Part shown: piece after piece, positions 50,039 through 60,096 of the stretch
Layout of the letters: each line of letters starts with the position of its first letter
How positions within the stretch are numbered: the stretch's first letter is position 1
Assembly: GCA_021852345.1 (NCBI GenBank)
Contig: JAJZNL010000032.1
Span: 1-64,000 of the forward strand
Reading direction: 5' to 3'
Source of the DNA: Actinomycetes bacterium
GTDB lineage: Bacteria > Actinomycetota > Acidimicrobiia > Acidimicrobiales > JABEUL01
Length of the DNA: 64,000 bases
Program-made: the position numbers and the translations under genes
Notes under the pieces: model-generated
Databases searched by the model: none
What the model saw: only the letters and a program-made list of their open reading frames with translations
Told to the model about the DNA's origin: nothing

Positions 50039-50692
50039 TTAAGTTGGTCGAAACTCCCCCGAAATTATATCTTGACATACAGCAAGCATTTGAATTCTCT
50101 TGTCCATTGCAGTCTTTTGAATAAATCGAAAAGCTTCAGCTTCACCCATATCGAAATTGTCCATAAGCTTCCCTTTGGCTCGATCCAATAATTTTCTAAA
50201 TTCTATTTTGGCTTCAAGCTTTGCTTTTTCATCATTTAATGAATCTATGTAAGACTCGGCTGCTGTAACCTCTTCGTGTCTCGCCAGAGCAATTTCTATC
50301 GCTGGCAACAATTCATTCTCCTGAAACGGCTTAATCAAATACGCCATTGCTCCGGCATCTCTTGCTCTTTCTATTAAGTCTCTTTGAGAAAATGCTGTTA
50401 AAAACAGAATTGCGGGTTTGCGTTCAAAAGTGCTAATCTCTTCTGCAGCTTTTATCCCGTCCACGCCAGGCATCTTAATGTCCAAAATGACTAAATCCGG
50501 GCTATATTTTTTGACCAGCTCTATGGCCTCATCTCCTCTGGAAGCTTCACCAACTACCGTCAGACCCCGCTCGGTCAATATTTCTTTCAAATCAAGCCTA
50601 ACGATGGCTTCGTCTTCAGCAATTACAACTTTGATATCTTCTTTTAAATAACTATCTTTTGACATTGAATTATTAATTTTACTACCGTTCAA
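50039..50692 (-). CDS. response regulator with C-terminal ANTAR domain
   Basis: 217 aa; REC domain (VVIAEDEAIVRLDLKEIL, DLVILDIKMPGVDG, AYLIKPF) and ANTAR LLDRAKGKLMDNFDMGEAEAFRFIQKTAMDKRIQM. Confidence 0.94.
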   Translation of the reverse strand: MNGSKINNSMSKDSYLKEDIKVVIAEDEAIVRLDLKEILTERGLTVVGEASRGDEAIELVKKYSPDLVILDIKMPGVDGIKAAEEISTFERKPAILFLTAFSQRDLIERARDAGAMAYLIKPFQENELLPAIEIALARHEEVTAAESYIDSLNDEKAKLEAKIEFRKLLDRAKGKLMDNFDMGEAEAFRFIQKTAMDKRIQMLAVCQDIISGEFRPT

Positions 50693-50976
50693 GACTGGAA
50701 ATTTAAATTTCGCAAATCGTTGCAGCGCCTTTCTAGTTCGTCAATTTGCAACTCCAACACATGTTTATCTTTTAGGTAGGCATCCATATGGCGTTGGTGC
50801 TCATGCCATATCCGCTCGGCCAAAGGAGTTTCAGATACCATCGCATCAATTCTGGATCGGTCTAGTTCCTCCTCCAGCGCAACAATCTGCTCATTAGTAA
50901 TTCGAAATTCTTCGCGTTTCTGCTCCAACGTCCGTTGTGTTGCAAGAAGCTTCTTTTCGTTGGAAAACAATTTCAC
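50689..50976 (-). CDS. small coiled-coil hypothetical protein
   Basis: 95 aa, charged heptad-like; 4-nt overlap with the ANTAR regulator. Confidence 0.65.
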   Translation of the reverse strand: MKLFSNEKKLLATQRTLEQKREEFRITNEQIVALEEELDRSRIDAMVSETPLAERIWHEHQRHMDAYLKDKHVLELQIDELERRCNDLRNLNFQS

Positions 50977-51086
50977 ATATTAATTTTAACCATTTTGATT
51001 GTAAAATCAACTCCGACCGCACTATATACGTATATACGAGGAAATAGATGTTACTGCGCGGTTTCGAGTCTCACAACAAATTTAAA

Positions 51087-52274
51087 CTACCTAAAATCAA
51101 TTGCGACGCTAGCGGCTACCTTTTCTTCGTCTATGTAATTTAACTTAAAATCTTTTCCCAGACCAAAGTCCGTCGATTCAATTTCAAATCCTAGCTGATT
51201 TGCCTTCAATTCTACGATCTTTGGTTGCTCGCACAAATCAATATCCAGTCCCGAATTCTTTAAAGTCAAATCAGGAATTAACCGAAATTGACTAAGCGAT
51301 GCCAAAACCAAGTCAACCCACTTACCCAAATCCGATGAAAAATTCCCGCCAATATATCCAGTAACGCCAACTTCTTCCAAAATATCGTGAAATTCAAGCA
51401 CCTGCAAAATTCCTCCCATCCGACCCACTTTAACGCAAGGAATATCACAAGCTCCTATTTCAATTAGGTTCTTACCAGCAGATGCTGATACCATGGGTTC
51501 ATCCAAGCAGATCGGAGGAGCGACTAGTCCTCCCAATCTTGTGTTTGCCAGAAGTTCGTCTCTTTCAAAGGGTTGTTCAATCATACTCAAATCACACTCT
51601 TCGATAGCTTTGAAATACTCAAGAGCTTCTTTAAAGTTAGTAAAAGTCCCATTTGCGTCTACAAACATTTCGAGGTCGGGGAATTCACTTCTCAGACTTC
51701 TAAAATAACCGGGACTCACTTTGGGGTTCATCTTAACTTTAACTCTGCTATAACCCAAACTCGTTAAATTCGCAATATCGTTGACCGATTGTTCTATCGA
51801 ATTCGTTCCGTCCGTTACTGCCCCAAAAGGTACTGGGTTTGTTTTGACGTCTAGCAACGATTCTAAAGTTGTCTCTGAGATTTTAAGAGCCAAATCGATA
51901 AAGGCCATCTCCAAGGCAGCTTTTGCCATATTGTGTCCCTGGACCATTCTGAACAAATCCGATAATTCAGCCAAATTTATTTGAGAACCCATTTTATTTT
52001 TTATTAACGGAACCAATACATTCTCAATGACCAATAGAGATTGGTCGCAATATTCACTCGTATAATAAGGCAATTCAAGAGCCGCACACTCTCCGTAGCC
52101 GACAAGATCATCCGAATGCACCTCGACGAACAAAATCGGGCGATTCGAATATATAATTGCTCCATCTTTTACTGCAATAGATCTTAAAAGTTTGGAATTG
52201 ATTTTCTTAAGTTTTATAGTGTCAATTTTTATTGATACATTCTCAATAAAATTAAACATCTTTTCGTTACTCAC
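51087..52274 (-). CDS. menC: enolase-superfamily protein, probable o-succinylbenzoate synthase
   Basis: 395 aa; VKVKMNPK, MFVDANGTF, MIEQPFERDEL, CLDEPMVSA, CVKVGRMGG. Confidence 0.82.
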   Translation of the reverse strand: MSNEKMFNFIENVSIKIDTIKLKKINSKLLRSIAVKDGAIIYSNRPILFVEVHSDDLVGYGECAALELPYYTSEYCDQSLLVIENVLVPLIKNKMGSQINLAELSDLFRMVQGHNMAKAALEMAFIDLALKISETTLESLLDVKTNPVPFGAVTDGTNSIEQSVNDIANLTSLGYSRVKVKMNPKVSPGYFRSLRSEFPDLEMFVDANGTFTNFKEALEYFKAIEECDLSMIEQPFERDELLANTRLGGLVAPPICLDEPMVSASAGKNLIEIGACDIPCVKVGRMGGILQVLEFHDILEEVGVTGYIGGNFSSDLGKWVDLVLASLSQFRLIPDLTLKNSGLDIDLCEQPKIVELKANQLGFEIESTDFGLGKDFKLNYIDEEKVAASVAIDFR

Positions 52275-52304
52275 AATTAGAACCTTTCATAACGAGTCAA
52301 TCGA

Positions 52305-53186
52305 CTATATAAATAAAGTCACCAACAAAATTAAACATACACAAGCAACTAGAACAAACGCAAAGAAATCCTTTTTCGAGGTATGTTTTCTAACACCCAC
52401 CACTTCACTATATCCACCTCTGGCCTGCATTGCTTCACTCATCTCAGCCGCTCTTCGAACAGCCGAAGAAATTGCCGCCGACAATAAGTTAGCGCCTTCT
52501 TGAAAAATTTCTCTTACCGTAATTGCAGTTTCAAAAGCAGGCTTATGCATTCGCCTCTGCTTTTCAGCTGCCGCTAAAAGTCGCAGCTCTTCAAGTATTA
52601 AAGGAATTCCCCTAAGGGACAGTGCAAAGACATTGACATACTCAGTGACAGGTAGCCCCAAGCGTCTAAAAGGTTTCCCTAAAGTAGATATAGCATCTGC
52701 AACCTCTCCGAGCTTAGTAGTCCAACTTAAAATCAATAAACACAGAATAATCTCCAAGGAGAACATCAAAAATTCCGCAAATGTTATCAATCCCCCGATT
52801 TTAATTTGAGCAGCGCCAATGTGAATAATGGGTTTGGTAGCATCAGAGGTAATCCCGGTTAATATTCCAGAAAAAATAATCAAATAAATTAACCACCTAG
52901 GCAATCTGGGCAGTGCCCCCACGGGCACTCCAGATATTATCCAAACTATCCCTAGGAATATTCCGAAGACAATCAAAGCTTGCCAACTTATCATTAACGT
53001 AATGGCAACAGTGAGTACGATAAGACTAATTATTTTAGTTCCAGCCCACAACGAATGTATCGGAGAGTTTTTGTCTACGAATCGAAAAATTACGATTTGT
53101 TTGGCCTGCTTGGACTGCTTCTGTTTCGACTTATTTCCCATTTTCTTGTTCCTTTTGGTTTTCCCAAGATTCTGGATCTCCGTCAA
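52305..53186 (-). CDS. ECF transporter transmembrane (T) component
   Basis: 293 aa; CbiQ/EcfT-like with LAAAEKQRRMHKPAF and RAAEMSEAMQARGGY coupling segments; true start probably internal (MGNKSKQ). Confidence 0.9.
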   Translation of the reverse strand: MTEIQNLGKTKRNKKMGNKSKQKQSKQAKQIVIFRFVDKNSPIHSLWAGTKIISLIVLTVAITLMISWQALIVFGIFLGIVWIISGVPVGALPRLPRWLIYLIIFSGILTGITSDATKPIIHIGAAQIKIGGLITFAEFLMFSLEIILCLLILSWTTKLGEVADAISTLGKPFRRLGLPVTEYVNVFALSLRGIPLILEELRLLAAAEKQRRMHKPAFETAITVREIFQEGANLLSAAISSAVRRAAEMSEAMQARGGYSEVVGVRKHTSKKDFFAFVLVACVCLILLVTLFI

Positions 53187-55791
53187 ATATCACTCTGCCT
53201 TGATTTAGTCCGATAACCCTATTGCAAACAGGTATTATATCTTCATAGTCATGTGAAACAACGATTGTCGCCATTCCCATATTAGATAACGATTTGATAA
53301 TATCCCTGACTTTAAGCTTTGAACTATAGTCCAAACCGGCAAGCGGTTCATCAAAAATTACTACCTTAGGCATGAGCGCCAAGACCGATGCAATGGCGAC
53401 TCTTTTTAGTTCCCCGCCCGACAGTTCATAGATTGAACGTGTTAGCATATTGGAGTTAGGAAAGCCTACCGCAGCCAAACACGCACTTACCAAATCATCT
53501 GAGGTCATGTCCTTTAGGGTAATAATCGGTCTAACGCTGTTTTTTACGTCGCGTTCGGTTAGTTGAAACGCGGCATGCTGAAAAACTATTGCCGACGTCA
53601 CATCACTTGCAGTTGATCTACTGCGATTTTGCGACTTTTTAAATTCTTTATCTTTATTGTTATTAATATAGATGTTCTCTCTGGATCTCGTTTGAGACAA
53701 GTACTCAAAAGATAAATTTTTACTACCAATATCTGAGGTACTAGCCAAAGCGTCGTTAGACGGGTCATCGCTCGAGATTAGATTATCCCTATCTTGAGCC
53801 TGCCAGCTTATCGTCCCTTCACTCGGCTCTATCAACCCCGCCAATACCCATGAAAGCGTTGTTTTCCCCGAACCATTTTCTCCTACAATCATTATTGACT
53901 CGCCGGAATAGACTGCCAAATTAATATCTTTCAAAGCTCTATTTTCCCAGGGAGTTTTAGCCAGATATATGTGACCTAGATTTTCTAAAATGACCAACGG
54001 AACGGAATTAAGTTTTGCGGTTTTTCTTTCTATTGTAGAATTAGCATAGTCTTCGGTAACCGAACTATAAAAATCGGTTGAGATGGCCAGCAATCGTTCA
54101 AATGCCGATACCGAGCTGATCTTTTCGCCATTGCTTTGAAAGTCATTCACGATCTGTCCCGCTTCAGCTTCATTGTCATCTTCGCTATTATGCCGATCGC
54201 TTTGAAACAATTGATCCGTCGTAGAATCGGTGTTTACATAAGAATCCAAGTATTGCCGGTATTGCTCGGCTTCAAAGCCTTTAAAGGTCCCTTTTATTTT
54301 CCCGTTCTCAATTAAATAAATTTTGTTCATCGAATACAATTCATTTAGTATGTGAGAAATATGAACTACACCAGCTCCGTCTTCGGCTATCTTCTTTAAC
54401 AAAGACAAGACTCTTTCCCGCCCAGAAGGATCAAGCAAAGCAGTTGATTCGTCCGAGATTAACAAGGCTGGTTTCCTAGCAAGAGCAGACGCAATTGCCA
54501 GTCTTTGCAACTCACCGCCAGATAGCTGGGATGTTTCTCGCTTGCCGAATCCTTCAAGGCCTACCTCAGCTAAGATTTTGTCAACATCTACTTCGGTAGC
54601 CGTCTTTTCGCTAAGACCCCATACAACATCGTCTTCAACCATAGACCCGAGAACCTGTGATTCAGGCCTTTGAAAAATCACCGATGTTCCAGCTATCTGA
54701 CCGAGACCCACTTTCCCATTTCTCTGAACGGTTCCACTATCGGGCTTCATACCGATTAATACTTTGCCAATGGTAGATTTCCCTGACCCGTTTTGACCTA
54801 CAACACCAACGAATTCTTTCTTGGAGATATCGATATTGATTTGATCAATCGTCGGTCGCGCGCTGTTTTTATAGCTGAAGCTAACATTTTCCAATTTAAC
54901 GGGCAACGGTGCAACGACTTGTTCATCATTGGTCCATCTTGTAATCGATTCATCTACAAATTCAGATTTACCGTTTCGTCCCTGAATTAAAGAATTTTCA
55001 AAACTAATGTCAAACTCTTCGTCCGCTCTAAATTCAACTGCTGGCTGTCTTAAATTTTTAAGGATTAATTTTAAAAGCGGTCTGCTGATAATGTCCATTG
55101 CTATAGAAACGATTAACATCGATAAAATAATCGATAGAGGAAACAATAAATACCAGTGACTAGTTATCCATTTGATCAGATGTTCAAAGGAGATTGAGAA
55201 TCGATATAGTCCGCTCCCCATCTTATGTACCAGTTGATCAAATGCATTTGGAGAACTTTTTTTGGATACGTATGGATGACTTTTAAGATATTTTCCCATC
55301 CCCTTCAATATATTTCCGATGCCGTCCCATACCACTTTTATTTGATTTATGGTTAATGTCCGTGCTTTTGAAAAAATAATGAGCAATAATTCCCCTACTA
55401 CCGCTGCAGGAATTGCTCCTTTTACGATTGTGATGAAAGCCGTATAAATAAAATTTCGATTTTTTACAAAAGCCTCTCCGACGGCAACCCCAAGAACTCC
55501 AGCTAAAAATACCTGCAAACCCAACGTAGCCCCGCCAATTAAAACCGATATTCCGATAGTCGATGCAGTCGCAAAATAGGTAGCTCGTTTTCTATGTCGT
55601 ACTGTTATCAATGCAAACGGTACGACCGAAAACCATTGGATGAGCGCTCCGATGGAAATAAACCAGCCGATCAGCTGTAAACCAAGTGCGAGATCGCCGA
55701 GCAAAGCCGCTTCGGCGACTTCAATAATGCTTAAGGGTTGTTTACTCCTTTTTTGCGATTTAGAACGAGACTTTAACTCAGAATATGTCAA
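53131..55791 (-). CDS. fused ECF-type transporter: N-terminal membrane (S-component-like) domain plus two ABC ATPase domains
   Basis: 886 aa; N-terminal TM region; ATPase 1 VVGQNGSGKSTIGKVL...LSGGELQRLAIASAL; ATPase 2 IVGENGSGKTTLSWVL...LSGGELKRVAIASVLALMPKVVIFDEP. Confidence 0.92.
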   Translation of the reverse strand: MTYSELKSRSKSQKRSKQPLSIIEVAEAALLGDLALGLQLIGWFISIGALIQWFSVVPFALITVRHRKRATYFATASTIGISVLIGGATLGLQVFLAGVLGVAVGEAFVKNRNFIYTAFITIVKGAIPAAVVGELLLIIFSKARTLTINQIKVVWDGIGNILKGMGKYLKSHPYVSKKSSPNAFDQLVHKMGSGLYRFSISFEHLIKWITSHWYLLFPLSIILSMLIVSIAMDIISRPLLKLILKNLRQPAVEFRADEEFDISFENSLIQGRNGKSEFVDESITRWTNDEQVVAPLPVKLENVSFSYKNSARPTIDQINIDISKKEFVGVVGQNGSGKSTIGKVLIGMKPDSGTVQRNGKVGLGQIAGTSVIFQRPESQVLGSMVEDDVVWGLSEKTATEVDVDKILAEVGLEGFGKRETSQLSGGELQRLAIASALARKPALLISDESTALLDPSGRERVLSLLKKIAEDGAGVVHISHILNELYSMNKIYLIENGKIKGTFKGFEAEQYRQYLDSYVNTDSTTDQLFQSDRHNSEDDNEAEAGQIVNDFQSNGEKISSVSAFERLLAISTDFYSSVTEDYANSTIERKTAKLNSVPLVILENLGHIYLAKTPWENRALKDINLAVYSGESIMIVGENGSGKTTLSWVLAGLIEPSEGTISWQAQDRDNLISSDDPSNDALASTSDIGSKNLSFEYLSQTRSRENIYINNNKDKEFKKSQNRSRSTASDVTSAIVFQHAAFQLTERDVKNSVRPIITLKDMTSDDLVSACLAAVGFPNSNMLTRSIYELSGGELKRVAIASVLALMPKVVIFDEPLAGLDYSSKLKVRDIIKSLSNMGMATIVVSHDYEDIIPVCNRVIGLNQGRVIFDGDPESWENQKEQENGK

Positions 55792-56460
55792 TTGTATTTA
55801 TGTATTTAAGATTCTCAAAAAACCAATAGTTATAAAATGTTAGCTTAATTTATTCAAACTCTCAGCCCGCTTTACACCCTTAACAAAAATCCACGCCAGA
55901 AACCGATAGCGGTTCCGACACAGAGTCTACGTTTGCTACATGTAGTGAAATCGTCAATTCACTAATTCACTTCAGCAAAAAAGCCAAGCAAAAAGAGTTT
56001 AAAACGATTTGAAAACATAGTGTGCTTATTATTTATGTTCGATCCACTTGAGAATCATCAAAGCAATGGCCGCTTTAAGACTTTTAGTTTTGGATTTCGT
56101 AGTTGATTCAACTTAACCCCCCCTAATCTATTTCAACACTATGTATGCTTAATACATGAATTCCGAAACAAATTATTTTTATGGGTTTTTCACGGTTGCT
56201 TTGGCAAGATTGCTATTAATTTAATAAATAATTTTCAGCTTCATCGATATATGGAATAAGTTATATTGTGTGATAACTTAAGAAATATCTACATTGAGTG
56301 ACACGTTGAAATATCAATTAAATTGGAGCATTAACAAGATGACGCGAACGTCAACGCCAAGGGTTAAAGCCAAAAACTATTTTAAAAATACTCTTGAAAT
56401 ATATATTAAACTTTAAATGAGCACAGGTTTCAACCCAAAACATTTACAACTAGAACAGTT

Positions 56461-56544
56461 GCCCGGGTGGCGAAATTGGTATACGCGGCGGACTCAAAAT
56501 CCGTTATCCTTACAGATGTGCGGGTTCGAGTCCCGCCCCGGGCA
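56461..56544 (+). tRNA. tRNA-Leu (anticodon CAA)
   Basis: GCCCGGGTGGCGAAATTGGTATACGCGGCGGACTCAAAATCCGTT...GTGCGGGTTCGAGTCCCGCCCCGGGCA; class II tRNA with long variable arm; anticodon loop CTCAAAA. Confidence 0.95.
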
Positions 56545-56841
56545 CTTAATATCGCACGAATATTCAAAACCGATATTAAAACTAAGCTTATGCCAAAAGT
56601 CGCAAAATATATTTCTTTGGGGGATGTCGTTAAAATGATATCGCAACTACGTAATTTTAGAAATGTCTCAAAAGGGGGTCATCTTTGAAATGGGCTGGTC
56701 GAATTTAATTGACATCAGATGTGAAGCAATGACAAATTTAGATTCGAATTATTCGCCAAAACAATTTCATTTTACCCCCGATACTAATTTTGCTGAAAAT
56801 AAAGATAAGGGATTTATTTACTTAAAGATTGGACACAAACA

Positions 56842-58083
56842 ATGATTGCATTCGTATTTCCGGGACAAGGTTCCCAAAAATCTGGAATGGGTGCCGCATG
56901 GATATCCCACCCTGCCTTTGATCTCGTTAGAGAAGCTTCCGAGGTTCTAAAACGTGATTTTGAATATCTGCTTATCAAGGCTCCCATCGAAGAGCTTACC
57001 AGTACGGAAAATGCTCAGATGGCCACTTTTTTGCAGTCATTAATCGTTCTTGATGCCGCAGAGAGGATGGGTTTTGCTCCCATAGCGGTCGCTGGACACA
57101 GCCTAGGAGAATATACTGCCTTGGTTGCTAGCGGGGCGATTTCTTTTGAGGACGGACTAAAACTAGTTGACGTCAGAGGCAATGCCATGAAACAAGCTAC
57201 AGACGCCGTCAAAGGGTCTATGGCTGCAGTTTTAGGAATTGACCTTACGACCGCAGAAATAGCCTGTTCGTTGGCTGGATTAGATTGTGTCGTGGCAAAT
57301 GACAATTCTTCGAGTCAAATTGTGATATCTGGTCCCGAGGATGAACTCGATGCGGCGATTCAGCATTTAAAGCGTTTAGGCGCGAAAAAAGCTATCAAAC
57401 TTCAGGTGGGTGGTGCCTTCCACTCTAGATTGATGCTACCGGCGAAAATACCTCTAATTGAGTCTTTGGGCTCGGTGGAATTTAGAGATGCCGAAATACC
57501 CGTAATCACTAATGTCGATGCACGACCTCACACTAGTGGCCATGACTTTTTCATGCTGGAATCCGCACAAATTACATCAAAAGTTAGGTGGCGCCAAACC
57601 ATGGAGACATTGTCTGACATGAACATAACTTCTCTTGTCGAGCTCGGACCGGGTAGCGTTTTGTCAGGTTTGGCTAAACGTGAACCATGTTTAAAAGCTG
57701 TTTCCGCAATTTCAATCGAGTCTCCAGACGACCTTGACAAACTACTCCATTTAACAAGCTCGTCTATTGAGGTTTTTGAAGATTCTCATAAAAATGAAGT
57801 CTTAGGCGAGGCTTTACATACAAAAATGAGGGTTATATTATCCCCTGCATCGGGTCTATTCCGCGGAAGCGACTATTTTGAGTTTGACAACAAAAACCCA
57901 AATATGCCGTTTGAAAAAATATTAAAAAATATAGTGAAAATTCAGGTTGGAGACCAAATCGGTTCAATCGACGACACTCCAGTGCTTTCCCCATTTAAAG
58001 GCACCTTAAAGGGACTCTTGGCAATACCGCTTCACAGAGTTGAGAGAGGTGAGCCACTATTTTGGATGTTAACTTCAGACTGA
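56842..58083 (+). CDS. fabD: malonyl-CoA:ACP acyltransferase with C-terminal biotinyl/lipoyl-like domain
   Basis: 413 aa; FVFPGQGSQKSGMG, AGHSLGEYTALVASG, GAFHSRLM; extra ~85 aa ending VLSPFKGTLKGLLAIPLHRVERGEPLFWML. Confidence 0.92.
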   Translation: MIAFVFPGQGSQKSGMGAAWISHPAFDLVREASEVLKRDFEYLLIKAPIEELTSTENAQMATFLQSLIVLDAAERMGFAPIAVAGHSLGEYTALVASGAISFEDGLKLVDVRGNAMKQATDAVKGSMAAVLGIDLTTAEIACSLAGLDCVVANDNSSSQIVISGPEDELDAAIQHLKRLGAKKAIKLQVGGAFHSRLMLPAKIPLIESLGSVEFRDAEIPVITNVDARPHTSGHDFFMLESAQITSKVRWRQTMETLSDMNITSLVELGPGSVLSGLAKREPCLKAVSAISIESPDDLDKLLHLTSSSIEVFEDSHKNEVLGEALHTKMRVILSPASGLFRGSDYFEFDNKNPNMPFEKILKNIVKIQVGDQIGSIDDTPVLSPFKGTLKGLLAIPLHRVERGEPLFWMLTSD

Positions 58084-58242
58084 AATTAAGATTATTCGTT
58101 TTTTTTGAAAATATAGACCAGGGGTTCTATAAAATATTACCGTTAAACTTTAAGCAACGCTATAAGCATAGATATCCGCCGATAACTCTTATAGGTTACG
58201 CCGACGTAAATGGACGATGACCGCGAATCAGAAAGAAACAAT

Positions 58243-59166
58243 ATGACAGGAACTTCAATTGCAGGATGGGGAACCAGCCTGCCAGAAAAAATAGTAACAA
58301 ATTTCGATTTAGAAAAGATTCTAGACACCAATAACGATTGGATCGTTGAAAGGACCGGTATTCGAGAAAGACGGTTGGGTGGAACTACGGAATCGCTTGC
58401 GACAGCAGCGACGATTAAAGCTTTAAAAACTGCCGATCTCGATTTAGATTCCTACGGTGGGCTTATATTGGCAACCACGACTCCAGACAAGACAACCCCA
58501 GGCACATCAGCGTTGATTCATAAAAATCTTGGGATCAGCGGATTTGCTTTTGACATAAATGCAGCGTGTGCCGGTTTTATCTATTCTTTTGTGGTTGCGC
58601 ATCAAATGGTCAAATCTCTAAATCAACCTATTGTCGTAGTAGGTGCCGACACATTGTCAAAAATAACCGACATGACAGATCGCTCAACTGCAATTCTATT
58701 GGCCGACGGTGCCGGCGCCTTGGTAATCGCCCCGTCAAACGAAGGGGATTGCCTTTTAGGGTATGATCTTCAGGTTGATGGAAACTTAGAGGACATATTA
58801 TATTGCGATTTAGGCGGATACCTTAAAATGAACGGGAAAGAAGTCTTCAAGCGTGCTATCAGAGCTGCAGAAAAAAGTACCAACAAAGTGGTAGAAGAAG
58901 CGGGATATTCAATGGCCGACATCGATCTGTTAGTACCCCATCAGGCAAACAGAAGGATAATGGATGCTTTAAGCGAACGCCTTGGCATCCCCGCCCAAAA
59001 ATGTGCATCAGTCATTGAACGTACGGGCAATACATCATCTGCGTCAGTTCCACTTGCTTTGATTGATTCTATAGAATCAAATTCCTTGAAACCAGGATCC
59101 TTAATTCTAATGACAGGATTCGGTGCGGGTATGACCTGGGGCAGCGCTTTAGTAAGGTGGCAATAA
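58243..59166 (+). CDS. fabH: beta-ketoacyl-ACP synthase III
   Basis: INAACAGFIYSF active Cys, LLVPHQANRRIMDA, ERTGNTSSASVPLAL; listed ORF starts at 58210 but ATG 58243 gives the typical N-terminus. Confidence 0.94.
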   Translation: MTGTSIAGWGTSLPEKIVTNFDLEKILDTNNDWIVERTGIRERRLGGTTESLATAATIKALKTADLDLDSYGGLILATTTPDKTTPGTSALIHKNLGISGFAFDINAACAGFIYSFVVAHQMVKSLNQPIVVVGADTLSKITDMTDRSTAILLADGAGALVIAPSNEGDCLLGYDLQVDGNLEDILYCDLGGYLKMNGKEVFKRAIRAAEKSTNKVVEEAGYSMADIDLLVPHQANRRIMDALSERLGIPAQKCASVIERTGNTSSASVPLALIDSIESNSLKPGSLILMTGFGAGMTWGSALVRWQ

Positions 59167-59906
59167 ACATTATGGACGAATCAAATAATATTATTTTAGT
59201 GACAGGCGGGAACAGAGGTATCGGCCTTGAAACCGTGAAGCTGTTGTCTGCAAATTTAGGCAACACTGTCGTATCGACTTTTAATTCGACCGAACCCAAA
59301 GATGATGTATTTAATTCGGCCAACGTAGTCGCCCTAAAATGTGACGTAACAGACGGCAATCAGTTGGACTCGTTATTTGCTAATGTTAAAGAAAACTTTG
59401 GACAAATCCTTAACGTTGTTTGTTGTGCGGGTATAACAAAGGATCAACTGATTTTAAGACATAAGGATGAAGACTTCAAAAAAGTTATCGATTCTAACCT
59501 CAATTCCGCATACATGACCGTTAGAAGAGCTATTCCTGCAATGATTAAATCGCGATTCGGCAGAATAGTCTTTGTATCGTCAGTTGTGGGGTTTATGGGG
59601 TCACCCGGACAAGTTAGCTACAGTGCTTCAAAATCTGCAATGTTGGGTATGGCAAGATCTATAGCGCGTGAAGTTTCAAATCGGAATATTACTGCAAATG
59701 TCATTGCCCCTGGTGCCATCGACACGGACATGCTGCGTTCTGCCGGCGAGAAGCGAATTGATGACATGAAATCGCTAATACCGCTGGGAAGAATTGGGCA
59801 ACCAGCTGAAGTAGCCGAGGTAATATCTTTTTTGGTGTCATCAAAGGGTTCTTATGTCAATGGAGCACTAATATCGGTGGACGGCGGCCTTTCGATGGGA
59901 TATTAA
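59157..59906 (+). CDS. fabG: 3-oxoacyl-ACP reductase
   Basis: 249 aa; VTGGNRGIGLETV, NVVCCAGIT, VSSVVGFMGSPGQVSYSASKSAM, DGGLSMGY; GTG start overlaps the fabH stop. Confidence 0.92.
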   Translation: MAINIMDESNNIILVTGGNRGIGLETVKLLSANLGNTVVSTFNSTEPKDDVFNSANVVALKCDVTDGNQLDSLFANVKENFGQILNVVCCAGITKDQLILRHKDEDFKKVIDSNLNSAYMTVRRAIPAMIKSRFGRIVFVSSVVGFMGSPGQVSYSASKSAMLGMARSIAREVSNRNITANVIAPGAIDTDMLRSAGEKRIDDMKSLIPLGRIGQPAEVAEVISFLVSSKGSYVNGALISVDGGLSMGY

Positions 59907-60096
59907 AATAACTTTAAACTCTACATTATCTTAAACTTGCGCGTTAAACGAATGCTACTGACATGTAATTCGAAAACTTATTAAGTTTCTGGGTAAATTA
60001 GCAATTCTACCGCATTGCTGCCACAAACTTGATGCAATCAATCAACTAATATAAGTTAATATTACAATTTATCCTGACCACAATAAAGGAACTTAA

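Noticed and set aside
56417-56688. ORFs 56417..56638 and 56467..56688 on the plus strand
   Set aside because: They cover the tRNA-Leu gene (56461..56544); the protein sequences are artefacts of reading the tRNA.
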